NCBI RefSeq assembly: GCF_001953885.1
Contig: NZ_MQUS01000001.1
Location: forward strand, 248,001 to 312,000
DNA: 64,000 nucleotides
Reading direction: 5' to 3'
DNA from: Streptomyces sp. IMTB 2501
GTDB taxonomy: Bacteria; Actinomycetota; Actinomycetes; Streptomycetales; Streptomycetaceae
The notes under the pieces: generated by a model
What the model was told of the DNA's origin: nothing
Database searches by the model: none
Seen by the model: only the letters and a program-made list of their open reading frames with translations
Position numbers and translations under genes: made by a program
In this document: positions 1 to 8,249 of the stretch, piece after piece
Layout: each line of letters starts with the position of its first letter
How positions within the stretch are numbered: position 1 is the stretch's first letter

Positions 1-1
1 G

Positions 2-532
2 ATCGCTGAGCACGGGGTCGCCGGGGTAACCATGGAGGCGGTCGCGGCGGCGGCCAAGGTGGGCAAGGGGACCGTCTTCCGCCGCTTCGGCGACCGTACC
101 GGACTGCTGATGGCCCTGCTCGACCACTCGGACCGCAAGCTGCAGGCCGACTTCCTGGGCGGCCCCCCGCCGCTGGGGCCCGGAGCGCCGCCCCTGGACC
201 GTCTGCGGGCGTTCGGCGTTGCGGTGCTGTACCGCTATGCCGAGCAACTCGACCTCCTGCTGGCCGCCCAGACGGAACCCACCCGCAGACTTTCCCACCC
301 GGCGGTCAACGCGCTGCGGACGCATGTGTCGATGCTGCTGCGGCAGATCGTGCCCGACGCCGACTGCGAACTGCTCTCGCAGACCCTCCTCGCCTCCCTC
401 GACCCGGCGGTGATCCACCACCAGACCAAGCGGTGCGGGATGCCCATGGAGCGGCTGGAGGCGGGCTGGATCGACCTGGTCGCGCGGGTGACCGGAACCG
501 AGCCGCCCCGACCGCCTGAGCCGTCCCGCTGA
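2..532 (+). CDS. TetR family transcriptional regulator, 5' end outside window
   Basis: The reading frame is open from the first base of the window, so the true start lies upstream; the ATG at 32 is internal. The visible start (IAEHGVAGVTMEAVAAAA, then GKGTVFRRFGDRTGLL) is the second half of a TetR helix-turn-helix, with the recognition helix in KVGKGTVFRRF. The rest is an alpha-helical ligand-binding region ending in a Pro-rich tail. About 176 residues are visible, so probably only 20-30 are missing. The ligand and target are unknown. It converges on the monooxygenase gene that follows. Confidence 0.85.
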   Translation: MAEHGVAGVTMEAVAAAAKVGKGTVFRRFGDRTGLLMALLDHSDRKLQADFLGGPPPLGPGAPPLDRLRAFGVAVLYRYAEQLDLLLAAQTEPTRRLSHPAVNALRTHVSMLLRQIVPDADCELLSQTLLASLDPAVIHHQTKRCGMPMERLEAGWIDLVARVTGTEPPRPPEPSR

Positions 533-601
533 TCGCCGGTCGGCCGCCACGGTCCCGCTGATCGCTGGTCTGCGGCCGGGCCGCGCCGCTGAGCGCCGGT
601 C
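525..601. repeat. three imperfect 17-bp direct repeats
   Basis: Three copies of a motif close to CCGCTGATCGCCGGTC lie at about 525-541, 554-570 and 585-601, spaced 29 and 31 bases apart. They fill the gap between the ends of two convergent genes. No hairpin as strong as a terminator was seen. It may be a slippage product of GC-rich DNA. Confidence 0.5.
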
Positions 602-1757
602 AGTCACCGGCCTCGGCCCCCTGGCCTGCGAACATGTCGAGCAGTCCCTGCGGCGCGTCCGCGCGGAACAGCAGCGCCGTGTTGCGCGCCGACTCCGTGG
701 CGGACAGCTCGGCGCGCCGGAACATCCGGTCCTCGTAGGCGGCCAGCGCGGCGTCGGTGTTCTCGGGGTGCGCGGCCAGCGCGAGGCCCAGTTCGGCGCC
801 GTCGAGCAGTGCAAGATTGGCGCCCTCGCCCGCGAACGGCGACATCAGATGGGCCGCGTCCCCGAGCAGCGTGACCCCGGGCACCCGGTCCCAGCGGTGA
901 CCGACCGGCAGGGCGTGGATCCGCCGGGGCACGAGCGTGCCGTCCGCGTCGGCGACCAGAGCCCGCAGGCTCTCGTCCCAGCCGTCGAACTCCTTCAGTA
1001 CGGCCGCCTTCGCCGCCTCCGTGTCGCCGAAGTCGATGCCGTCCAGCCAGTCCTCCAGTGCCTCCACGGCCACGTACACGTGCAGACTGCCGTCCGTCTC
1101 GCGGTGCGCGAGGAGGCCGCGGCCCGCGCTCAGCGCGAAGAGCATCCCGCCGCCGACGACCGCCGCGCTCACCGGATGGCGCAGATCGGCCTCCAGCAGG
1201 TCGGCCTCGACGAAGGACACGCCCGTGTACGCGGGCTGGGCGGGGGAGAGCAGCGGGCGGATCCGGGACCAGGCGCCGTCCGCGCCGACCAGCAGGTCCG
1301 TGGTGAACACGGTGCCGTCCGCGAGTGTCACCTCATGCCGGCCGCCGCCCAGCGGGCGGGCACCGGTGACCTTGGCGCCCCAGCGGACCGTGCCCTCGGG
1401 CAGCGAGCCGAGCAGCAGCGCGCGCAGGTCACCGCGGTCGATCTCGGGCCGGCCGCCGGAGCCGTCGTCGCCCTCGGCGAGCCGCACGGTGGCGTGCCGG
1501 TCCAGGACGCGCATGGCCTGGCCGCCGGGGTGGACGCGCCGCAGGAACTCCTCGTACAGGCCGGCGGCGCGCAGCGCCTCCTGACCGGAGTCGTCGTGGA
1601 TGTCGAGCATGCCGCCCTGGATCCGCGCCGCCGGCGAGGGATCCAGATCGAAGAGGGCGGCCGTCATGCCGTGCACATGCAGAACGCGGGCGAACGCGAG
1701 CCCGCCGAGACCGGCGCCGACGACGGTGACCGGGTGGTGGGCGGGGCTGGTGGTCAT
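600..1757 (-). CDS. FAD-dependent monooxygenase, TetX-like
   Basis: This is a 385-residue flavoprotein of the PHBH/TetX group, which uses NADPH and O2 to hydroxylate small aromatic or polyketide-like substrates. The N-terminal dinucleotide-binding motif GAGLGG is at residues 14-19. The second FAD motif, GDAAHLMSPFAGEGAN, lies near residue 300, and DGAWSRIR fits the DG motif near residue 160. The TetR gene begins 16 bases upstream of its start, so both are probably transcribed together from the operator at 2450-2491. That pairing resembles drug-inactivating monooxygenases under their own repressor. Tetracycline as substrate is only a guess. The length is normal for the family. Confidence 0.9.
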   Translation of the reverse strand: MTTSPAHHPVTVVGAGLGGLAFARVLHVHGMTAALFDLDPSPAARIQGGMLDIHDDSGQEALRAAGLYEEFLRRVHPGGQAMRVLDRHATVRLAEGDDGSGGRPEIDRGDLRALLLGSLPEGTVRWGAKVTGARPLGGGRHEVTLADGTVFTTDLLVGADGAWSRIRPLLSPAQPAYTGVSFVEADLLEADLRHPVSAAVVGGGMLFALSAGRGLLAHRETDGSLHVYVAVEALEDWLDGIDFGDTEAAKAAVLKEFDGWDESLRALVADADGTLVPRRIHALPVGHRWDRVPGVTLLGDAAHLMSPFAGEGANLALLDGAELGLALAAHPENTDAALAAYEDRMFRRAELSATESARNTALLFRADAPQGLLDMFAGQGAEAGD

Positions 1758-1773
1758 GGGGCCTCCTGGCGGG

Positions 1774-2436
1774 TCAGACGGGTACGGCGGTGCGCTCGAT
1801 GCCGTTGATCAGGGTCTGGAAGGCCCAGGACAGGCGGGCCTCGGGGGTGCCGGAGAGCAGCGCGTCGGCGCTCGCGGCGATGTGCGGATGGGTGCCGGGC
1901 GGTGCCTTGCGCAGGGCGTGGGACAGCGCCCGCAAGTCGCCCGGGGACTCCTCCCCGGCGTGCTCGGCGGCCGTCGCGGCGGCGTGCTGCAGCAGCAGGT
2001 CGACGCCCCACGCCGCCTGCGCGCGCGGCACGCCGCCCGACTGGAGCAGGCCCAGCAGGGTCTCGATCAGGCGCAGATAGTGCGGGCCGCTGGGCCACGC
2101 GGTCAGCGCCGAGCGGGCGAGGCTCGGATGCTCCAGGAGCATCGCGGTGTAGCCGGTGAGCACCGCCTCCAGCCGCTCCCGCCAGTCGCCCTCGGCCGGC
2201 GCGGGGGGCACCGTGCCGAGCAGCTCGTCCAGGACGGCCGCGTGCAGCTCGTCGGTGTTGCGCACGTAGACGTACAGCGAGGCCGGACCGGTGTCCAGTT
2301 CCTGCGCCAGCCGCCGCATGGTCACCTTGCGCAGCCCTTCCGCGCGCAGGATCGCGACGGCGGCGGTGACGATGCCCTCCCGGGTCAGGGCGGGCTTGGC
2401 GGGACGTTCACGACGGGAGCGGGGAGTGGCGGGCAT
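1774..2436 (-). CDS. TetR family repressor of the adjacent monooxygenase
   Basis: The product has 220 residues. The N-terminal HTH runs from about residue 18 to 62 (ALTREGIVTAAVAIL, then MRRLAQELDTGPASLYVYV). The DTGPASLYVYVRNTDEL stretch is typical of the TetR_C (tetracycline-repressor-like) subgroup. The gene is first in a two-gene unit with the monooxygenase, and it faces the palindromic operator just upstream of its start. Autoregulation and release by the monooxygenase substrate are inferred from this layout. Confidence 0.9.
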   Translation of the reverse strand: MPATPRSRRERPAKPALTREGIVTAAVAILRAEGLRKVTMRRLAQELDTGPASLYVYVRNTDELHAAVLDELLGTVPPAPAEGDWRERLEAVLTGYTAMLLEHPSLARSALTAWPSGPHYLRLIETLLGLLQSGGVPRAQAAWGVDLLLQHAAATAAEHAGEESPGDLRALSHALRKAPPGTHPHIAASADALLSGTPEARLSWAFQTLINGIERTAVPV

Positions 2437-2449
2437 GGGAAGACCTTAA

Positions 2450-2491
2450 CGAACATGTTCGTCACGAACAAGTACGTGACGAACATGTTCG
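2450..2491. promoter_or_regulatory. paired palindromic operator for TetR
   Basis: Two identical 12-bp perfect palindromes, CGAACATGTTCG, lie at 2450-2461 and 2480-2491. They are 30 bp apart centre to centre, that is three helical turns. Between them is a further inverted repeat, GTCACG and CGTGAC (2461-2466 and 2475-2480). The array sits 14 bases before the TetR start and upstream of the divergent LacI gene, so it could control both directions. Confidence 0.8.
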
Positions 2492-2608
2492 CCAGCAGAT
2501 CCATGCGCCGGACGCCAAAGATGCCGGTGCCCCGGATTTCGTGGAAAGGTGAACCACGTCGCCCCGCCGCCGCCCGGTCCCCGCCCCTCTGCCAAGATGC
2601 GGTCTGTC

Positions 2609-3610
2609 ATGGTGCAGATACCGAACACGCCCACGAGTGCCGATGTGGCCCGCCTGGCCGGCGTCTCGCGCGCGACCGTGTCCTACGTCCTCAACAACAC
2701 CAGCGCCGTACGGATCAGTGAACCGACACGGCGGCGCGTGCACGAGGCCGCGCGGGAACTGGGGTACGTGCCGCACGCCGCCGCCCGCAGCCTGCGCGCC
2801 GGACACAGCCGCATGGTCCTCATGCCCGCTCCGGCGATCCCTGTGGGCTCCCTCTACAGCGGATTCCTCAATGAGCTCCAGTGGGCGCTCGGCCGGCTCG
2901 ACTACACCGTCGTGCAGTACGGCACCGTGGGCCTGCAGGGCGACGAAGCCGCCCGCGCCTGGGCGGAGTTGCGGCCGGTCGCCGTCCTGGTGCCCGGCGC
3001 GGAGCTCGGGCCGCTGGGCGTCGGCGTCCTCAAGCGCTCCGGAGCCCGGGCCGTGGTCACCCTCGGCCCCGAACGTGTCGAGGGCGCACACGCCCTGCTG
3101 ATGGACCACGACGCCGTCGGCCAGTGCGCGGGCGCCCATCTGTACGCCCGCGGCCGGCGCCGGATCGGTGTCGTGGTGCCCGAGGAGTCCGGCCTGGAAG
3201 CCTACTCGCGGCCCCGGCTCGCCGGTGTGCGCCAGGCGCTGCACGGCACGGAGGCCACCGTCACGGAGCTGCCGCTCGCGTACACCGAGGAGTCCGCCGC
3301 CCAACTAGCCGCCCATTGGCGGGAGTCGGGGCTGGACGCGGTGTTCGCCTACAACGACGAGTACGCCATGCTGCTGATGCGCGCCCTGCAGGACGAAGGA
3401 GTGCGCGTCCCCGAGGACGTGGCCCTGATCGGCGCCGACGACCTGATGCTGGGCCGACTGCTGCGGCCGCGCCTCAGCACGGTGCACATCGAGCTGCCCT
3501 CGGGTCGCGACCTGGCCGAACTGGTCGACCGAGCGGTCCGTGACCCGGGCGGCGAGCCGGAGGTGCACAAGGTGCTGGGCGCGTCGGTGGTGGAACGCGA
3601 GTCCAGCTGA
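2609..3610 (+). CDS. LacI family transcriptional regulator
   Basis: This is a 333-residue LacI/GalR protein. The HTH is at residues 9-30 (SADVARLAGVSRATVSYVLN), followed by the hinge region (ARELGYVPHAAARSLRAG) and a periplasmic-binding-protein-like effector domain. Residues VFAYNDEYAM and VALIGADD match the conserved C-terminal lobe. The start was chosen so that little precedes the HTH. An in-frame ATG at 2597 would add four residues and one at 2549 would add twenty; no clear Shine-Dalgarno decides. No sugar genes lie next to it, so its target is unknown. Confidence 0.85.
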   Translation: MVQIPNTPTSADVARLAGVSRATVSYVLNNTSAVRISEPTRRRVHEAARELGYVPHAAARSLRAGHSRMVLMPAPAIPVGSLYSGFLNELQWALGRLDYTVVQYGTVGLQGDEAARAWAELRPVAVLVPGAELGPLGVGVLKRSGARAVVTLGPERVEGAHALLMDHDAVGQCAGAHLYARGRRRIGVVVPEESGLEAYSRPRLAGVRQALHGTEATVTELPLAYTEESAAQLAAHWRESGLDAVFAYNDEYAMLLMRALQDEGVRVPEDVALIGADDLMLGRLLRPRLSTVHIELPSGRDLAELVDRAVRDPGGEPEVHKVLGASVVERESS

Positions 3611-3655
3611 CGTCCGTACGCATGTGACGACGCGCCGCCGGACCCGCCGAAGGGC

Positions 3656-4039
3656 TTACTCGGCGTTGCCCTTCTGGGCCTCCTGGGCCGCGATGCTCCT
3701 GCGGACCTCGTCCATGTCCAGCTTGCGGGCCTGCCCGATGAGGTCGGTCAGCGCGGGTTCGGGCAGGGCGCCCGGCTGGGCGAAGACGGCGACCTTGTCA
3801 CGGACGATCATCAGCGTCGGGATCGACTGGATGCCGAAGGCCGCGGCCAGCTCCGGCTGCGCCTCGGTGTCCACCTTGCCGAAGACCAGGTCCGGGTTGT
3901 CCGTCGCGGCCTTCTCGTACACGGGAGCGAACTGGCGGCACGGCCCGCACCAGGCAGCCCAGAAGTCGATGAGAACGAAGTCGTTCTCGCTGACCGTCTG
4001 GTCGAAGTTGTCCTTGGTCAGCTCCACGGTGCTGCTCAT
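3656..4039 (-). CDS. trxA: thioredoxin
   Basis: This 127-residue cytoplasmic thioredoxin carries the classic active site WCGPC at residues 30-34 and the cis-proline region SIPTLMIV near residue 73. It reduces protein disulfides using thioredoxin reductase. The start at 4039 is preceded by a purine-rich AAGAGG. The C-terminal extension of about 15 residues (MDEVRRSIAAQEAQKGNAE) is slightly longer than in E. coli TrxA. A disulfide oxidoreductase gene starts divergently 140 bases away, which may mean a shared redox role. The symbol is by family; streptomycetes carry several thioredoxins. Confidence 0.93.
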   Translation of the reverse strand: MSSTVELTKDNFDQTVSENDFVLIDFWAAWCGPCRQFAPVYEKAATDNPDLVFGKVDTEAQPELAAAFGIQSIPTLMIVRDKVAVFAQPGALPEPALTDLIGQARKLDMDEVRRSIAAQEAQKGNAE

Positions 4040-4180
4040 GGCGTGAATCCCTCTTCCTGGTGTGGGGTGTGCCGACGGCGGAAACACGGCCGTCGGGCCG
4101 CCTATTCCACACGTGCACGTCTGTCGTTCGGCGCGCGTACCCATGTGGCCGTCGCGCACACCACCCACCAGACTGACCTC

Positions 4181-5611
4181 ATGACGGAAACGGAATCCAT
4201 CGCGTACGACGTCGTGGTGCTCGGGGCCGGACCCGTGGGGGAGAACGTCGCGGACCGCACCCGTGCGGCCGGCCTCACCACCGCGATCGTGGAGAGCGAA
4301 CTGGTCGGCGGCGAGTGCTCCTACTGGGCGTGCATGCCCAGCAAGGCCCTGCTCCGGCCGGTGATCGCCCAGGCGGACGCCCGCCGGCTGCCCGGCCTCA
4401 CCCAGGCGGTCCAGGACCCGCTCGACACCCCCGCCGTCCTCGCCCGCCGGGACGAGTACACCTCCCACTGGAAGGACGACGGCCAGGTCGCCTGGGTGCA
4501 CGGCATCGGCGCCGACCTGTACCGCGGCCACGGGCGGCTCGCCGGCCCCCGCACGGTCACCGTGACCGCCCCCGACGGCACGTTCGCGACCCTCACCGCC
4601 CGGCACGCCGTCGCCGTCGCCACCGGCACCCGCGCCCAGCTGCCCGACCTGCCCGGCCTCGCCGAGGTGAAGCCCTGGACCAGCCGTGAGGCCACCAGCG
4701 GCAAGGCGGCCCCGGGCCGGCTGATCGTCGTAGGCGGCGGTGTCGTCGCCACCGAGATGGCCACCGCCTGGCAGGCCCTCGGCTCCCGGGTCACCCTGCT
4801 GGTCCGCGGCAAGGGCCTGCTCAACCGGATGGAACCGTTCGCCGGGGAACTGGTCGCCGAGGCGCTCGCCGAGGCGGGCACCGACGTCCGCACCGGCACC
4901 TCCGTGGAGTCCGTCACCCGCGAGAACGGCACCGTCGTGGTGATCACCTCGGCGGGCGACCGTCTGGAGGCCGACGAGATCCTCTTCGCCACCGGCCGTG
5001 TGCCGCACACCGACGACATCGGCCTCGACACCGTCGGCCTGGCACCCGGCTCCTGGCTGGACGCCGACGACACCCTCCGCGTCACCGGCACCGACTGGCT
5101 GTACGCGGTCGGCGACGTCAACCACCGCGCCCTCCTCACCCACCAGGGCAAGTACCAGGCCCGCATCGCCGGCGCCGCCATCGCCGCCCGCGCGGCCGGC
5201 GACTCCGTGCGGGACGAGGCCTGGGGCGCGCACCGGGCCACCGCCGACCACCATGCCGTACCCCAGGTCGTGTTCACCGACCCCGAGGCCGCCGCGGTCG
5301 GCCTCTCCCTCGCCGAGGCCGAACAGGCCGGCCACCGCGTCCGTGCCGTCGACGTCGAGTTCTCCTCCGTCGCGGGCGCCGGTCTGTACGCAGACGGCTA
5401 CAAGGGCCGGGCCCGCATGGTGGTCGACCTGGAGGACGAGGTCCTGCGCGGCGTCACCTTCGTCGGGCCGGGCGTCGGCGAACTCATCCACTCCGCCACC
5501 GTCGCCGTCGCCGGCCGCGTCCCGGTCAGCCGACTGTGGCACGCGGTCCCGTCGTACCCGACGCTGAGCGAGGTGTGGCTGCGGCTGCTGGAGGCATACC
5601 GCGACAACTGA
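4181..5611 (+). CDS. pyridine nucleotide-disulfide oxidoreductase (dihydrolipoamide dehydrogenase-like)
   Basis: This is a 476-residue FAD/NAD(P) enzyme of the class I disulfide reductase family. In order it shows an N-terminal FAD motif GAGPVGENVAD, the redox-active cysteine pair in GGECSYWACMPSK near residue 45, an NAD(P) motif VVGGGVVATEMA near residue 186, the second FAD motif LYAVGDVNHRALLTHQGK, and the dimerisation domain with HAVPSYPTLSE. The last motif replaces the usual HAHPTLSE of lipoamide dehydrogenase, so the disulfide substrate may be different. No lipoyl-enzyme genes are adjacent; thioredoxin lies divergent. The start at 4181 gives the standard N-terminus. Confidence 0.9.
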   Translation: MTETESIAYDVVVLGAGPVGENVADRTRAAGLTTAIVESELVGGECSYWACMPSKALLRPVIAQADARRLPGLTQAVQDPLDTPAVLARRDEYTSHWKDDGQVAWVHGIGADLYRGHGRLAGPRTVTVTAPDGTFATLTARHAVAVATGTRAQLPDLPGLAEVKPWTSREATSGKAAPGRLIVVGGGVVATEMATAWQALGSRVTLLVRGKGLLNRMEPFAGELVAEALAEAGTDVRTGTSVESVTRENGTVVVITSAGDRLEADEILFATGRVPHTDDIGLDTVGLAPGSWLDADDTLRVTGTDWLYAVGDVNHRALLTHQGKYQARIAGAAIAARAAGDSVRDEAWGAHRATADHHAVPQVVFTDPEAAAVGLSLAEAEQAGHRVRAVDVEFSSVAGAGLYADGYKGRARMVVDLEDEVLRGVTFVGPGVGELIHSATVAVAGRVPVSRLWHAVPSYPTLSEVWLRLLEAYRDN

Positions 5612-5619
5612 CCCGCCGA

Positions 5620-6264
5620 TCAGGGAAGTTCGAAGCCGAGGGCGTCGGCCGCCGCCTCCGGGGTCGGCCGGTTCCACAGTGCGGCGATCGCCTCGTTCGT
5701 GGACAGGGAGCGCAGTTCGGCTCGGTCCAGGTAGAGCGTGCCGTCCAGGTGGTCCGTCTCGTGCTGGACGATCCGGGCGGGCCACCCGGTGAACAACTCG
5801 TCCAGCGCCCGGCCGTGCTCGTCCGCGCCGCGCAGCCGCACCTCGGCGTGCCGGGCCACCACGGCCTGCCAGCCCGGCACGCTCAGGCAGCCCTCGAAGA
5901 ACGCGACACGAGCGGTGCCCACCGGCTCGTACACCGGGTTGACCAGGACACGGAACGGCTGCGGGACCCGGCCCCGGGCCACCGCGACCTCCTCGGGCAC
6001 CGGCGCCGGATCCTCGATGACCGCGATCCGCAGCGGCACGCCGACCTGCGGTGCGGCGAGGCCCACGCCGGGGGCGGCGTGCATGGTCTCGCGCAGGGCG
6101 TCGATGAAGCGGGCGAGCAGAGCGGGGCCGAGCTGACCGTCGTACGGCTCGGTGCCGCGCCGCAGCACCGGCTGCCCGGCGGCGACGATGGGCAGGGGGC
6201 CGCCGGCGGCGAGGAGTTCCTCGACCCGCTCGGCGAGCGATGCGTGATCACGGGGAGGTGCCAT
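5620..6264 (-). CDS. def: peptide deformylase
   Basis: This 214-residue enzyme removes the formyl group from the N-terminal methionine of new proteins. All three family motifs are present: GVGLAAPQ at residues 66-73, EGCLSVPG at 124-131 (its Cys is a metal ligand) and QHETDHLDG at 167-175 (two His ligands and the catalytic Glu). It overlaps nothing and converges on the disulfide oxidoreductase, with 8 bases between the stops. No strong Shine-Dalgarno precedes the ATG at 6264. The long N-terminus before motif 1 is typical of actinobacterial paralogues, which are often accessory copies. Confidence 0.93.
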   Translation of the reverse strand: MAPPRDHASLAERVEELLAAGGPLPIVAAGQPVLRRGTEPYDGQLGPALLARFIDALRETMHAAPGVGLAAPQVGVPLRIAVIEDPAPVPEEVAVARGRVPQPFRVLVNPVYEPVGTARVAFFEGCLSVPGWQAVVARHAEVRLRGADEHGRALDELFTGWPARIVQHETDHLDGTLYLDRAELRSLSTNEAIAALWNRPTPEAAADALGFELP

Positions 6265-6390
6265 CGCGTCAGGATGCCATGCCACCCCGTCCGCCCCTGT
6301 GGCGCAGCTCACCAACACCCCGGGGAACTCAGCCCTTTCGCGGCCCGGCCACTGGACCGCCCGCGCCTGTGCACCGAGCCCCCGGAGCCT

Positions 6391-6850
6391 CCCCATGACC
6401 ACCGCCTCCTCGACCGCCGCGGCCGCTGGGCACCCCTGCGCCTGCACTTCTACGTCGGCGTGCTCGTCGCCCCTCTCTGTTGGTCGCCGTCGTCACCGGA
6501 CTGCGTACGCGGGCTCGTGCCAGGCCGGGAAACTCGGCGTCAAGGGCATCGATCCCGAGCACACCCTCGCCGTGTTCGTCGACCCCTGCACCGGCCGGGT
6601 GAACAGTACGGATCGACCGGTGGGCTGCGCGTTTGCACCTGGATCGACGAACTCCACCGCGATCTGCACCTTGGCGAGACCGGCCGCCAGCCGGCTCTGG
6701 GTGATCACGGCGGGCGGGCTGGTGCTCTGGTTCTCCCGCCGCCGCGCCCTGCGCAAGGTCCGCGGCACCGGCGGGCGGCGCCGCACCCTCGGCCTGCACG
6801 GCACCATCGGCGACCTGTGCACCGCCCTCGGCCAGGCCACCCCGTCCGTG
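6391..6850 (+). pseudogene. frameshifted PepSY-associated transmembrane protein
   Basis: No single frame is coding here, but pieces of one protein can be followed through several frames. LRLHFYVGVLVAP is read from about 6436, LLVAVVTGLRT in a second frame at about 6475, and GKLGVKGIDPEHTLAVFVDP in a third from 6530. These are followed by LRVCTWIDELHRDLHLGETG and then SRLWVITAGGLVLWFSRRRA. That order matches the PepSY-associated TM helix family (COG3182 type): first membrane helix, PepSY domain, TWIDELHRxLHLGE signature, second helix. At least three frameshifts and missing segments make it dead. Confidence 0.75.
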
Positions 6851-7081
6851 CCGACGTCCACGCCCGGCGGCGAACACACGGGTCACGGCACGGCGTCCGG
6901 GTCCTTCCCGCACCACGGCACGTTCGCCCTGTCCGAGAGCCGGGGCTTCACCCGCACCCGGCGGCTGGGCAGGAACCACCGGGCGGTCGCCGGGACGGTA
7001 CGGCCGACGGGTGAGGCACGGACCCCCCGCCAAACCGCCGGTGCGAGACACGGACTGCCGTACCGCCGGTGTGAGACATGC

Positions 7082-7117
7082 CGAGGGCCCGGCCCCCTGC
7101 CGGGAACCGGGCCCTCG
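7082..7117 (-). terminator. strong intrinsic hairpin after the TPR gene
   Basis: A perfect 11-bp stem, CGAGGGCCCGG at 7082-7092 pairing with CCGGGCCCTCG at 7107-7117, has a 14-base loop. It starts 10 bases after the TPR stop codon. There is no U-tract, as is common in Streptomyces. Confidence 0.8.
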
Positions 7118-7126
7118 CCCTGCGGC

Positions 7127-7498
7127 TCACTCCTGCGGGAAGTCACCCGCGAGCGCCGAGGCGATCCGCAGATGCCGCTCCGCCTCCTCGTGCCGGGCCT
7201 GCCGCTGGAGCGTCCGGCCCAGCATCAGCCGGGCGTAGTGCTCCACCGGGTCACGCTCCACGATGTCCCGCAACTCGGCTTCCGCGCGGTGCAGTTGGGC
7301 CGAGTGGTAGTAGGCACGGGCCAGCAGCAGCCGGGGTCCGGTCTGCTCCGGCACCTCCTCGACGAGCCCGGTCAGCACCCGCGCCGCGCCCGCGTAGTCC
7401 TTGGCGTCGAAGAACTGCCGCGCACGCTCCCAGCGCTCGGCCGGTGTGCCGTGGTCGTAGTACGTCGTCTCCTGCTGGGTCTCCACTTGCGTCTCCAC
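7127..7498 (-). CDS. tetratricopeptide repeat protein
   Basis: The product has 123 residues and consists almost entirely of TPR helices. WERARQFFDAKDYAGAARVL, TGPRLLLARAYYHSAQLHRAE and HYARLMLGRTLQRQARHEEAE form three consecutive 34-residue-like units. Such proteins act as small protein-binding scaffolds; the partner is unknown. The GTG start at 7498 follows an excellent AAGGAGGT at 7504-7511. It has its own terminator directly downstream and appears to be a single-gene unit flanked by decayed sequence. Confidence 0.85.
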   Translation of the reverse strand: METQVETQQETTYYDHGTPAERWERARQFFDAKDYAGAARVLTGLVEEVPEQTGPRLLLARAYYHSAQLHRAEAELRDIVERDPVEHYARLMLGRTLQRQARHEEAERHLRIASALAGDFPQE

Positions 7499-7548
7499 TC
7501 GTGACCTCCTTCGGCAGCCACAACGGAACGCACTGGTTCAACATTCCA

Positions 7549-7683
7549 CTAACCCTGTCGTGCGGCTTCCAGGGCGGCCAGTTCCGTGTTGGCGCGGTCG
7601 GTGACCAGGGTCAGCACCCGCCCGGCCACCGCGCGGTCCTCGTCGGAGATGTCGGCGTAGATCCGGCCTGCCGACGCCCCCTG
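7549..7683 (-). pseudogene. C-terminal gene fragment, possibly MarR-like
   Basis: A frame ending at the stop at 7549-7551 reads RIYADISDEDRAVAGRVLTL and continues VTDRANTELAALEAARQG. This amphipathic tail resembles the C-terminal dimerisation helices of MarR-type regulators. The upstream part of such a gene is absent because a recombinase fragment begins within about 20 bases. Family assignment is weak. Confidence 0.35.
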
Positions 7684-7704
7684 CCTCGGCGGCGGCCTTG
7701 GTTG

Positions 7705-7962
7705 TCAGCTCGCACCGGCGGTCGCCTCCGGCTGTCCGGGGTGGTCTTCCAGACCGGTGATGATCTTCTCCAGGTTGCCGAGGGCGTGGCGGTTCATCTC
7801 GACCATGCGTGCTTGGCCGCGGGCTTCGGCAGCCGAGACGATCTGCAGCGACTGCTGCCGCTGTTCCCGGTGCTCGGGCAGGAACTCGGGGTTCGTGACG
7901 AACATCGGACAGGCCAAGCAGGCATCGGCAGGCCGCAGCAGCCGTTGCTGCGTGTGTTGATC
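7705..7962 (-). pseudogene. C-terminal stump of a transposon-type tyrosine recombinase
   Basis: The frame reads ADACLACPMFVTNPEFLPEH and then QIVSAAEARGQARMVEMNRH, followed by LGNLEKIITGLEDH. From memory this matches the tail of Tn554-like TnpA recombinases found in actinobacteria, with a Cys-rich CLxCPxFxT motif followed by a helical end. The catalytic domain with the R-H-R-Y residues is missing. It is a mobile-element remnant. Confidence 0.5.
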
Positions 7963-8249
7963 TGCCGCTGAGGCGCTGCTCGATCTCGGGGCCACCTCCG
8001 TCCTCTTGGTGGGCTTGCCCGCTCGCTGCCAAAAGCCGTGGTGGCGCACGCACAAGCTGTCAGCGGTAGTAGTGGCCCGGCAGAGCAAGAGAGGCTGCAC
8101 GAACCGAGCTGGATGTCCGAACCCGGGCAGGTGCGTGATGCGGGTGTGAGGCACGCAGCACGGTGAGCGCGCGCTGATGGGGGGCGTCCTCGAAGGGCAC
8201 GCCGGTGATCTCGGCGCCGACGAACGTGCTGGGCGAGTCGTTCTCCGCG

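Noticed and set aside
3656..5785. A 709-codon - strand frame containing thioredoxin at its end
   Set aside because: Only the last 127 codons are thioredoxin, with a proper start at 4039; the front is antisense to the disulfide oxidoreductase.
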